Shown piece after piece: positions 10,332-20,303 of a stretch of 39,822 bases of DNA. Position 1 is the first letter of the stretch; every line of letters begins with the position of its first letter. Made by a program: the position numbers and the translations under genes. Source of the DNA: Entrophospora sp. SA101. Lineage: Eukaryota; Glomeromycota; Glomeromycetes; Entrophosporales; Entrophosporaceae. Location: contig CAUDNR010004527.1 of NCBI GenBank assembly GCA_958430865.1, positions 5,761 through 45,582 of the forward strand, read 5' to 3'. The notes under the pieces were generated by a model. It worked only from the letters and a program-made list of their open reading frames with translations, was not told the DNA's origin and searched no databases.

Positions 10332-10689
10332 TTTTAATTAAAATTTTTTTATATAGTAAGTGTAAGAATTATTTTTCAAAAGTCAAAATTAAATATTCTA
10401 CTAACAAATATTTTAATTGTTGTAAAATATGAGTCATCTTTATTACCTTAAAAGATGTCTTTTTTATAATAAAATTAAATGGATTGATAATATAAATAAA
10501 ATATAAATAAACATAAATAAAATAAATTGAAAGAGACGCGAACTAAATAAATTAATGTTACAAATAACGCTTACAAAATATATTTTTATTTGGTACTACG
10601 TATTATATATAATTTGCACATAAAATGTTCCACAATTTTTGTGTAACTTGCTGCGTCCGCACCCTCCGCACCCTGAATTTCCAACACTG
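8681..10689 (-). mobile_element. hAT-like element, 3' end lost at the copy B breakpoint
   Basis: On the minus strand the element begins CAGTGTTGGAAATTCAGGG at 10689, a hAT-like terminus followed by GC-rich GGGTGCGGA repeats that stand out from the AT-rich surroundings. The transposase frames follow. The opposite end, including the dimerisation domain and the partner terminal repeat, is missing because the element abuts copy B at 8681. Confidence 0.6.
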
Positions 10690-12604
10690 GTAAGGAATGA
10701 TCCTTTAATAATGTACGTAAAATTTTCCATAAAAGTTTATGTAATGTAAGGAACAATGTATTTTTACGTACATGGGAAAAAACCTATAAATTTTATAAAT
10801 AATGAATGGGATTGTACTAAAAAATATACTTATTGTAAGGGGTAAACGTATTCAATATACAGAGTAAACATACTCAATGTAAGAAAGAGACGTACAATGT
10901 AAGAAAGAAGCATACTCAATCTCTAGAAAATTTGCATACAGAAATTCTGTATGAATTATAATTTTTATTGCTATGGAATTATTATTGTAAAGTATACGGA
11001 ATTTTTACTAATTATAATTTTTTATTGCTAATAATAAAGTAATACATATCATGAGAAAAAACGTATATATCAAATTAACTGAAATTACCATAATTCAGTC
11101 ATATCTGGCTGTTTTGGATATAAACAATTACCATTTGAATTCTCTCAATAGGTGTCTAATTCATAAAATTCGAATCATTAGTTAGTGAGATATTTTTGTT
11201 TGCTGTATATCGTTATGAACATTAAAACACTATTATATTACCTTTACGATACTATTCTAATAAGCCATGTTTCATTAAGTTAGATCATTGGTTCAATCAT
11301 TTTTGATAGTTTGAACGTGTAAAACAATTAATAAGATTGTAGTCTTCGCCTCATATTTAACTGATAACTCCTTAGTTGAAGCTTGATGTATCATCTAAAA
11401 ATATAAGATAGCATGTAATAAAAAACAATGTTATGTAAATAGCGCTGATTTTTGTTCAAGTGTATAAGATCAGCAGTAATCTATATATGCCAATAAAATT
11501 GAATGTGCAAGTTAACGTGGAAAAGATTTATTCGTCTAAATGCTTAATTAATTGGTTTTCTTTTTAATATTTATTTTATCTAAAAGATTAAAATAATAAA
11601 ATAAATTTTTATATAGAATGCGTTAAAGTAGATGTGGATTAATAACATCAAATATAATATACTATTAATAAAATAATAATAATAAATATATTTGAATAAA
11701 TGTATCTTAACATACCATTCACTCTTTGATAACAGATTGAGAAAATTTAAGCACTATTACTTTCTATAGTAGATTCACTCTATAATGGGCATTTTTTCAT
11801 AATAGTAAGCCAAATGTCCATTATAGAGAGTGTTAACTATACAATGTCTAAACTTTGAAATTCCATAACTTCTAGAAAGTAGCGGATCTGTGGATTTATT
11901 GTCACCGATATACAGAGAAGGCGGCAAGCAACATATCTATGTAAAAACAAAGCGTCACCGATAATATAGTTTTTTTGCTCCTCATATCCTTATTTTTTTT
12001 ATTTTTTTTACTTTAAATTAATTGAATTCACGAGTATTATCTGTTACGCAGAACATCCATTGAGTACTCTGGGGTCCTTTCCAATGTGACTATTATGCAG
12101 ATCAATTCTCAATAATTTCATCTGATCAACACTGTGTTATAGGTTATCGCAGATACTATATATATGACCTTGTAAACCTAATTTTTATGACCCGGCTCGA
12201 AAAAGAACTCGGTTAATCTTAATGATGATAAAAATTTGACCTTTTGAGGTGCTCCACAAGATATATACACAGTGTATAATTGCATTCCACAATAAGTTTT
12301 ACGTAAAGTTTATTTTATCTTCTGATATTAAACTGTTATTATTATATGTACTATATGACATTTGTCAAGTAAAATGATTTTTATTAATATTATAATGGAA
12401 AAATTGTTGGAAACGAAGCAGATCGATGTAGAAAATGATGGGCGTCAAGTTTTATTATTAAAGGTTGAACATTTACATAGGAGAAAAAAAATAAGCTATA
12501 TATATAGTTTAAAAAAATAGAATGCGCAGGAATATTAGTATTTATAAAAACCCTTAATATTAATGTGCTGTATATGTATGTATTACAAATAAAACGATAA
12601 CGTT
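10690..12604. other. AT-rich intergenic DNA with small hairpins
   Basis: No convincing coding frame. Two inverted repeats: TGTACGTAAAA (10712-10722) with TTTTTACGTACA (10760-10771), and CACTCTATAATGGGCATTT (from 11776) with AAATGTCCATTATAGAGAGT (to 11831). The second resembles the ends of short pogo-type elements. Words of the type ATGTAAGAAAGA repeat near 10870-10910. Confidence 0.5.
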
Positions 12605-12814
12605 TTACACATAATTTCTCGCCTTCAATTCATTATGTAGGAAGAGCATTTTATAAGACTGCTGATTGATAAGCCTTTGAAGTCTTTGATCTTTACAAGC
12701 AGTCGATAGTAATGTTTCAACTTCGTGAGAGAAAGAAGTCGGGTAAACGTTATTATCAGTCATTTTTCGTTTTTTCAATGATTGATGAAAGGCAAATAAA
12801 TAACTTTTCATCAA
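12605..12814 (-). CDS. Small open frame of unknown function
   Basis: 69 codons from the first ATG (12814), or 52 from the second in-frame MTDNNVYP start (12763). The composition is balanced for this AT-rich DNA (SHEVETLLSTACKDQRLQRL, then NELKARNYV), unlike the Asn/Ile/Phe-rich chance frames nearby, and is compatible with one amphipathic helix. I recognise no family, signal peptide or neighbouring exon. It may be a short gene, a terminal exon, or chance. Confidence 0.25.
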   Translation of the reverse strand: MMKSYLFAFHQSLKKRKMTDNNVYPTSFSHEVETLLSTACKDQRLQRLINQQSYKMLFLHNELKARNYV

Positions 12815-13182
12815 TTGTGATTTGAAGATAAAGTTTCGTATAAAATGATCCTGCGGAGGTATTCATTTCCAAAATAATCATTTAAAATTGTTACTATTAC
12901 TATTACTCTTACTATATAATTGCCACCATTTATTTATTTAATTATTGTAATAATCATACTCTGTGAAATCAAAATTATTAGGAATTCTGTTTATCAACCG
13001 ACAAGAATTATCACATGTATGTTAGGTATTATTACGCATAACGCAAGACGAGAATGTAGATTCGTATGACTCACTTCCGGTTTTTTTTTCTATAAAAAGA
13101 ATGACGGCAATGATCACAACTATCCTTTTCTGACAATACTTACTCAATTGCACTTCCAACATCAGTTCATAAAAATTTTTGT

Positions 13183-13660
13183 TTGGATCTTTTGACCATT
13201 TTTTTGATTAAAATAAATTTTTTTTTAGAATTTATTTTAAATGATGATGAAGATGATGAAGTGTGGGTTTGGAACTGGATTCAAAACAGATTTAGAATTT
13301 TTTGGACAATTATAAACAAAACTTTAGTGATGCAAATTTTGTGGTCCACAAATGGTCTATTTATATGCTTTCGTATTAATGTTAAAAGAGTTATTTTTCC
13401 ATTGCTTGAAGAATTGCACAATTATAGGGACCAGTTTCAACCCTCATTTTCTTATTGCTATATCATAATAATTAATATTAATATTAATATTAATATTATC
13501 TGTTTTCAGGTCGGTTTACGGATCCAAACTCTATTATTATTATTTGTATTAAGAAAAAGTTGTAAAACTTGAGCTGGAATCTTCTCGAATGTCCTTCGCA
13601 TCTTCCATTTGATTCATATAATTCATAATTACATTGCGTCTTGCACATTTTTATATGTAA
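13183..13660 (+). pseudogene. Possible decayed PIF/Harbinger-type transposase N-terminal part
   Basis: An open frame holds LNDDEDDEVWVWNWIQNRFR, later KRVIFPLLEELHNYRDQFQP, then after a TAATAT-repeat insertion RIQTLLLLFVLRK. The order acidic patch, ...LL..L..Y...F, R....LL.VLR is reminiscent of the start of fungal Harbinger transposases as I know them. The DDE core cannot be followed beyond 13660, and the AATATT repeat (about 13471-13497) interrupts the frame. The assignment rests on pattern resemblance only. Confidence 0.3.
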
Positions 13661-14934
13661 CAAAGAAGGTTTCCCAACTTTCGAAATGCAATTTTTAGTG
13701 GTTATTATGTAGGAATAAATTTTTTGTATATTTAATTTTTACTTTTTATCCCTCCAATTTTGCAAATGCATGATTTCCAAAAGCTACGTGCGCATCGGAA
13801 CGTCTCTAGCACTTTTAGCATCATTAGAATAATAGGTTATTGTGTGCTGGACAGTGTTATATGAATTTTTAATACATTAGAGATTCTCCTTCAACTATTG
13901 TTAATTCTGCATTTTTTATTTTTGACGTTTTAAAATTTTAAATAATAGCAAATTACTATTACTGATGCTATTTTATTAGTATTAGTAATTTCTAGGCATC
14001 ATTCATTCTCCAAAACTACCATTTTCGTTTTATAATTTTTATACATTTAACATTTATGGTGCAGATCATCTATAATCATTAATTGCTTATAGTAACAATT
14101 GGTCAACTTCAAAATACTAAAACAAAAAAAAATTATATCATTTTAAAAAATTTAACCGATAAGTTTTATTGTTCATGACTCAAGCTTCAAAACTTATCGG
14201 CTGGTTTTTTCTTAAACTGAAAATTGGCAGAGCCTTAGCATTTTGAAAATTCCGAATTTTGTTATACATTTAAGAAATTGAGACTAAGTAAATTTCGTGT
14301 AACAATTTTTTTTTCATGGAATATTTTCTACAACATACATTTGATTTATTTGATTTATTTATTTCCTTTTTTTATTAATAAATAAAAGTTCTTTACAACA
14401 AAAAAGTTTAACGAACATATTACATTAAAAGAAAATCATTACCAAATTTGGTCGTGAGATTCAAAATATTGTAACACGAAAATTATTGTTGCACTTCTGA
14501 GCATAACTTTCAAATTTAAAAAACCTATGAAAAGAAAATTTGAGACAAATTTTTTTATATATATTAATAGACTCCCCTTTTAAAGCTGAATTGAATGGTG
14601 GTAAGTTTTTTAAAATCTAATGTGTGGATCACATAATATTTCAAAAATTTTAACTTTTGAGTATAGATGATCCACACTGTATATGTTATGAACTTCTTGA
14701 AATCTCAGCTTCTTACATATAAAAGTTTTCAAGAAACATTCCAAGCCCTTTAATATTTTGATACAATAATCTATGAGATTTACTTTATACATTCATAAAA
14801 AGAATAAAGTTTGTAATACCAAAACATTGTGCTTTATTATTTTTGCACTGCCAATCACTATAAGAATTCTCTGGTTCATTTGCAGATTGTTAAAAATAAG
14901 AATAAATAATTGATTTAATTAAAGCTTTGATTTA
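13661..14934. other. AT-rich DNA, nothing recognisable
   Basis: No supported gene. One weak palindrome: AACCGATAAGTTTT (about 14154-14167) against AAAACTTATCGGCT (about 14189-14202). Confidence 0.5.
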
Positions 14935-15420
14935 CATTTTTCAAAATCAAGGCTCTTTCTATCATATTGAAAGTTGAATTCCAACATGTTTTCATGTCTG
15001 GAAATAGTTGGAGTTCTTTAAGTCCCAAAACAACACATTGACATCTAAATTTTTCTCTCTTCTGAGGAGAAGCTCTTATGTTAACCACTAATTTTCTTAA
15101 CTATAAAAAAAAACAAAAGTTAATATAACAAATATTAAAATATAAACTAAAAATATAAAACTTATGACTTTTTATGACACTCATTGAGGCAGTTGTATCT
15201 TCATTCAGAATTTCATTTTCATTTTCAGGTCCAATCCCTTTTAAAGATCTAAGAGCATCCTGAGCAGCTAAATTAATAATATGTGCAAGACAACACACAT
15301 GTTGATTTTCTGAATCAAACATCTTCTTCATTGCATTTTCATTCAAATTAATCATTTTATCCATACTACTTCATTATCAGCCACTATACCCAAAACCTTA
15401 TACTTTAATTTAGTTAGAAA
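14935..15420 (-). pseudogene. hAT transposase remnant related to the intact hAT at 20304
   Basis: Read on the minus strand it contains VLGIVADNE (second catalytic Asp motif), a frameshift, CCLAHIINLAAQDALRSLKG, then after an intron-like gap (15168 to 15101, GT...AG) KLVVNIRASPQKREKF and MKTCWNSTFNMIERALIL. These align with GIATDN, CLAHIINLAAQEALKSLKG, KLVVKIRSSPQRRERF and KTRWNSSFEMMKRALLL of the complete element, with introns at the same two places. Neither end is found. An old relative of the active-looking family; conserved Arg of TRWNS is Cys here. Confidence 0.8.
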
Positions 15421-17025
15421 GTGATGTATAATATTCTATTAGTTGAACAATGTGTCACATTAAATGATTGGGAAGTGTATTTTCCGAAATTTTTTGGTGA
15501 TCAATGTCAAAATTCTATTAATAAAATTAGCCACAAATCTTAATTTTAACCCTTTTTTGCTCACTAATCTCCACCAAATTTGAGACACAGATTTTTCAAG
15601 ACTTATTCCTTCTTTTAGAAAAAAATTAGGAAAGGTTATTAATAAAATAGAAAAAATCTTGGTGTTAAAGTTCATCAACCAAATTACCGCATTTGAAAAT
15701 TAATTATCTATTTTTGGTTATGACTCCTGATATTCTCCTGCACACAATTTTTTCCTTTTTTGTGTATTGATAAATAAATTTATCAGAATTTAGTATGTTT
15801 TTTGGAGTTTTTTGCCATTTTCACTAAACTTTAATAAACAACAATCCACATAAAGCTATACCTAAATGAAAACTTACAATATTTTACATCTCTTCAACCA
15901 CTCATCAAGTTTGTAAAGGTAATATTGGTAAAAAATATTAGCTTTGAATGCTGTTTTTGAATAAATATAGTTTAACATAGAGAGCCTTATAAATATGTGA
16001 GAGGGCTCATTAGAAAGCTATAATGTCATAGTTTTATCTTTGATTAATAATGATGTTTGAATTTTAAAAAACTGATGTGTTACACAAGTCGGATTTTCTA
16101 TTTTATATATGTAATTACACCTCCTGTGACATAACATTTGACTGGTATTATCAGTCAGACAGGATTTCACGCGATCGACATGTCTACTGTCATAGCTATG
16201 TAAAATTTTTGTGAAACATGTCAATTTTTACTATTAAAATCGAAGTTACTTTTTTGTTTGTTACTAGTACACCCACATATAGTTTTTAACAAGGAACGTG
16301 ATATTTTGTACACGCATTCTTTGAGACTTATTTTATTTCCTTGTAAAAATTTTAGGTATGATTTCATAAAGAAACGAAAAAGAATTACCAGTTGAAAGGT
16401 ATTCATTCAGTTTTTAATGACATTACATTTTTAGTAAAATTTTAAAAAAATTTAGTAATTTCAATGAAAACGAAAACCACCTTTAGAAATAAAATTGCTT
16501 TATTGATTTTGGGTTGAGTAGTCAACTGTCAATATTATAATTATTTAATAAATAATTCCTTACTAATAAATTTAGTGGAAATTTTTGTTTATAATAATAA
16601 GAATGAATGGGGGTGTTCTTTGGCTAACAACAAGATTCATAAAAGGTACATACATTCGTTTTTTTTTTAATTCAATTAATTATAATATTAGTTAAACAAT
16701 GAATAAGACATGATCAGAGAAATGATTCTAATATTTTTATTTTGTTTTTTTTGAGAAAGAAATATTAGTTGACATTCTAATATAGTAAATAATAGGTAAT
16801 AATGATATATTATCATGGATCATTTTATTGTTTTCATAAAAAGATATTGGATTCTTTTTAACAATGATTAAATTGTTAACAAATTCTTTCTTTGACAGAT
16901 ATAAATATTATTTAGTTGTTTGATGAAGCCGTTTTTGATAAGAAAATGTATTTTAGAATTAATATAAATAGATGTTTTATAATATTCCTACAAAATAGAA
17001 ATTTGTTAAATTATTGTAATTTCAT
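15421..17025. other. AT-rich DNA without a supportable gene
   Basis: Several short open frames (for example 15460-15678, 16018-16224, 16221-16406 on the minus strand) show no domain and are treated as chance. A stretch around 15540-15620 (CCAAATTTGAGACACAGATT) has the look of decayed repeat DNA. Confidence 0.45.
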
Positions 17026-17035
17026 NNNNNNNNNN
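17026..17035. other. Assembly gap (10 N)
   Basis: Ten undetermined bases between CAT and GCGAAAC. The length is conventional, so the true distance is unknown. The gap lies between copies A/B and copy C of the duplicated block, which matters for judging whether they lie on one chromosome. Confidence 0.99.
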
Positions 17036-17256
17036 GCGAAACTTCATTATATCATACTATTTGATATGGAGATGAATTTTTACTTAATAAGCAAATGTGG
17101 TTAGGATAATAATTTTTTTATTTTTTTCATATTTCTTTATTCCAATTATTTCTGATGATCTGCAAGTGTCCTTATTAGTATGAAAATCATTCCTTTTATG
17201 AAATGTGATTTTTGACAATTTTTTAGTTCAAATCTATTTCTTTTTTTTTTTGTTAA

Positions 17257-17875
17257 AATGCCTAAACAGAATAAAAGAAATCAGCATTTACAAAAAGCTT
17301 GTGAAACTAAAAAAATGAAAGAACTATTAAACCCATTACAGATGAATATATTGATAAGGAGATGTTTGAAAATGAATCTCAGATTGGCACAAGCATTTTG
17401 AATGAATTATATGTAATGAACCTGGATTAGAATCGAAGAGTCAATCTATGAATACATTGAATCTGGTGATGACTGGAGAGATTTATCTTTAACTACAGAA
17501 TTAGAATCTTGGGAAGGTTTACAACAGTGTATAAAATTCAATGTGTGGAATGTGCGGGTGTAACATCGTACATTAGCAGTTGTCTGCAGATAGTTTCTAA
17601 ATTTGTAGAAATTTGCATTAGTTACACACTGAAATTTACACACTGGTTTACAACAAACTGTGCCATTGGCTCTTAATTCTATTTCTCTCTGTAAAATTCG
17701 TAAATTGCAAGAAGATGTTATAGGTTTATGAGTGCCTATAGGATGGGGCTTTCTGGAAAGCTGCTATTTTTGCAGTTAAAAAGTATCACTCTCATAGAAG
17801 AGCTCCTGAATCTGTTTTAGTGGAATTTCATGAGTCATAAGTATCAAATGATACTTCTTTATATCGTGAAAATAT
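17257..17875 (+). pseudogene. Decayed gene of an unrecognised family, interrupted by a MITE
   Basis: Starts MPKQNKRNQHLQKACETKK (17257), a basic N-terminus of a kind common in lineage-specific Rhizophagus repeats. After frameshifts it continues DEYIDKEMFENESQIGTSIL, then ESIYEYIESGDDWRDL, ELESWEGLQ. If the MITE at 17525-17645 and one target copy are removed, the frame continues QTVPLALNSISLCKIRKLQEDVIGL, then stops. A further shift gives AAIFAVKKYHSHRRAPESVLVEFHES. At least three breaks besides the MITE. No function can be assigned. Confidence 0.5.
17525..17645. mobile_element. 121-bp MITE with perfect 8-bp target duplication
   Basis: Terminal repeats CAGTGTATAAAATTCA / TGAAATTTACACACTG, imperfect inside, with outermost CAGTG/CACTG exact. 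It is flanked on both sides by GTTTACAA, a perfect 8-bp target duplication. CAGTG ends plus 8-bp duplication indicate the hAT superfamily. Removing the element and one GTTTACAA rejoins the open frame of the decayed host gene, so it inserted into sequence that was once coding. Confidence 0.85.
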
Positions 17876-18745
17876 TCTTTAAATAGAGTAATGATCAGTG
17901 GTGAAATTTTTTTTTAATAGTAAAAATGACAAACTTTAAACCATTATAACTCTTTTCATTTTGATAAAATTTAAAAAACTATTGCATCTTTCCTTATGTC
18001 ATATAGAATAAACTATAGAGTTTTTTTTTTAATCTTGCATGGTCATTGAGCTTATATATTTTAAAGTTTACCCAAAATTTTTGATGTCTTTAGATGATAA
18101 GCACCATACCATAAAAAAAAATCTGCATATATGGATTTACATTATGACATTAATTAGATTTGTTAATCAACTTATATTGAATACCCCATTTGGTGTCGGT
18201 AATATAGTCTGCAGGAAATTCCTAATTAGGTAGCAGGGTTTGCACACGCAGACACAAATTATGATAAGGATTTAAGTAAGTTAAAATCGTGGAACTTTAA
18301 TTTATTCCAAGGGCAATTCAGATAAATATTTAAACGGACACACACATAACATTGGTAAGTTACAGTGAAGCAAAAAAAAAAAATGTTAATCTTTTAAAAT
18401 GAACTTTTTTAACTATTAATATGAGTAAAAAAAAAGAAGAAAAAACTCAGATAATCAATTAATGATTTTCCTAATTCACTATTTAAAATAAAAAAATTGG
18501 AAAACCATATTCTTTAAACCCCTCCAAACAATGTAATTTATTCTTTTTATTGATCTCATTTTATATTTTATTGCATAATTAATATCTTATTGAAAAATAG
18601 TAACTATTAAAAAAGTTAAAAAACAGAGAGACTCACTGCATCAAAATTTTTATCTGGGGTGAATCTGGCGATTTTCTCTTGTAATTCGATCTTTTTGAGG
18701 TGTGAAATATTTAGGTCTAGATCTATAATCTTCTGCTAGTGATGT
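17876..18745. other. AT-rich DNA, nothing recognisable
   Basis: No gene supported. The small frame at 18039-18233 is of chance composition. Several poly-A and poly-T runs. Confidence 0.5.
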
Positions 18746-18894
18746 AACTATACATGAAGTTGAAACTATTTTGACCATTTGCAGATCTGGTCGAAATAGG
18801 GTCAAAATAAGGTCGAAACTGATTTTTACTATGTAGTTGCCTCAAGTCAAAACATTTCGACTTTGGGGTTTTAATTTCAACTTCATGTATAGTT
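18746..18894. mobile_element. 149-bp foldback element, TA-flanked MITE
   Basis: AACTATACATGAAGTTGAAA at 18746-18765 is the exact inverse of TTTCAACTTCATGTATAGTT at 18875-18894. The core repeats the word GGTCAAAAT/GGTCGAAA. If the element starts at TACATGAAG it is bordered by TA on both sides, as Tc1/mariner elements are, but the palindrome makes this ambiguous. Confidence 0.6.
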
Positions 18895-18973
18895 CTAATT
18901 GGTCAATATTAACTGGGCAATTGGTTCATCCACAGTTTACAATCTCACATTATTATTATGTTATCTTAGCCTT

Positions 18974-19151
18974 CATCAGGAAAATGGGTACAAATATTAT
19001 GTGTATATAATACGCAATTGCAGAGATTAAGCATATAATATATGTACAATTTGCATACATAAAAAAATACATGATTTGTACGCATATTATATGCTTAATC
19101 CCTGCAATTGCGTATTATATACGCATATTATTTGTACCCATTTTCCTGATG
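18974..19151. mobile_element. 178-bp foldback element inserted in a gene remnant
   Basis: CATCAGGAAAATGGGTACAA at the left end is inverted at the right end (TTGTACCCATTTTCCTGATG). The arms extend about 65 bp with scattered mismatches (GCAATTGCAGAGATTAAGCA against TGCTTAATCCCTGCAATTGC). No clear target duplication. The minus-strand frame at 19467 runs into it and picks up about 20 element-derived codons before stopping. Confidence 0.7.
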
Positions 19152-19467
19152 TACCAATTCCCAACATATTGAGATAAGTTTCTTGACAAAGGAGTGTATT
19201 GTGATCCCAGTGATAGAAAGTTCTTTTATTAGATCTAGTTTTCTTTTTAAGATGTCTGCTAGTGCTTGTTAATACACCATCCATTGCTTTAAGTTGGGCC
19301 ATCAAAAATATGTCTTGTTTTGGCTTAGAAAGAGCTTGAAAAGATTCCCTTAATTCTGCAAATTGTTCTTTGGGAATTCTTGAAGAGCAGCCACAATTAC
19401 AACCTTTTTCTAAAAAATAAATTGCCTTTTGATATTCATTAGAATCATTATGTTTAATACTTTTCAT
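19152..19467 (-). pseudogene. Fragment of a lineage-specific protein family, N-terminal part
   Basis: Starts MKSIKHNDSNEYQKAIYFLE, then CNCGCSSRIPKEQFAELRES, LSKPKQDIFLMAQLKAMDG, RSNKRTFYHWDHNTLLCQET and YLNMLGI. I recall this layout from the N-terminal half of Rhizophagus proteins that carry a DUF7869 domain downstream; that is memory of the family, not a search. The foldback element at 18974-19151 cuts the frame after LGIG. No continuation is visible on the far side. It may belong with the DUF7869-like fragment at 28841-29517, but they are far apart and on opposite strands. Confidence 0.45.
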
Positions 19468-19754
19468 ATATGTACACTTATCCCTATATATATAATTTTA
19501 TGTTCACTTTGTAAGGTTTTTTTAGAAATTATTTGTTAAAAAAAGTAATCATAAAATTAGCTGGAAGTTAAAAGTTCTAAGAAATATGGTTTTAGTACTG
19601 TTACCAGGATTGGATGATGACAACGATAATTTGGCTGAACCCTTTAATTTTAAATTTTATTTCTATTTTTATTTTTATTATTATTTTATTTTATTTTATT
19701 TTACTATTTCTATTTTTAATTATTAACCAATCTGTAGCACATTTAAAGCTCCGA

Positions 19755-19917
19755 ACGGTTCGGTTCAAACCGAAAAATTTCGGTTCGGTTTCGGTTCGGT
19801 TCGGTTTCGGTCTATAAAAAGTCAAACCGAAAAATTTCGGTTCGGTTCGGTTTGGTTTCGGTTTACTCTTTGAACCGAACCGAAACCAAACCAAACCAAA
19901 CCAAACTTTTTCGGTTT
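19755..19917. repeat. Left subterminal CGGTTCGGTT array of the hAT
   Basis: Tandem and inverted copies of CGGTTCGGTT/AACCGAACCG, with variants CGGTTTGG and AACCAAACC. The counterpart at the right end is about 23320-23400. In hAT elements such subterminal repeats are typical transposase binding sites. The frames read across this array on both strands are repeat artefacts. Confidence 0.75.
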
Positions 19918-20244
19918 GGCTGGATCTTCATATTTATATTATGAAAAGTTTCGTTAATAGAAGATGTTTGTTATACATGCAGATCTTGTTAAACCAAAGT
20001 CACAAAAAAAATCTTCAGTTTTAAAAAACTTAATAAAATCGGCTTATAGAGATGATTTTTAATAAGTAGATAATAAAAAAACATTGGTTTGTTATCATGT
20101 GTATTTCTGTATTTATTTTCAGAGAGAAAAATTAATTATAAAAAATATAAAAAAAGAATCGGGGAAGTGCATTATTATTATAGAAAGATATACGTTATAG
20201 AGATATTGTATATAAATTCCTTATTTGGTTTATCAAAAAAAAAT

Positions 20245-20259
20245 GTGCGCGCGCGTGTG
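20245..20259. promoter_or_regulatory. Alternating GTGCGCGCGCGTGTG tract upstream of the transposase
   Basis: A 15-base purine-pyrimidine alternating, CpG-rich tract 45 bp before the transposase ATG, in otherwise strongly AT-rich DNA. It may lie in the 5' untranslated region or promoter. Any regulatory role is a guess. Confidence 0.3.
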
Positions 20260-20303
20260 AAAATTTTTTTTGTTATATATTTATAATAAAAAAATTTATA
20301 TCA

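Noticed and set aside
16916..17104. Open frame spanning the N gap
   Set aside because: The frame depends on undetermined bases.
19614..19894. Two opposite open frames rich in RFGFG/KPKPNRTE
   Set aside because: They are translations of the CGGTTCGGTT subterminal array of the hAT, not genes.
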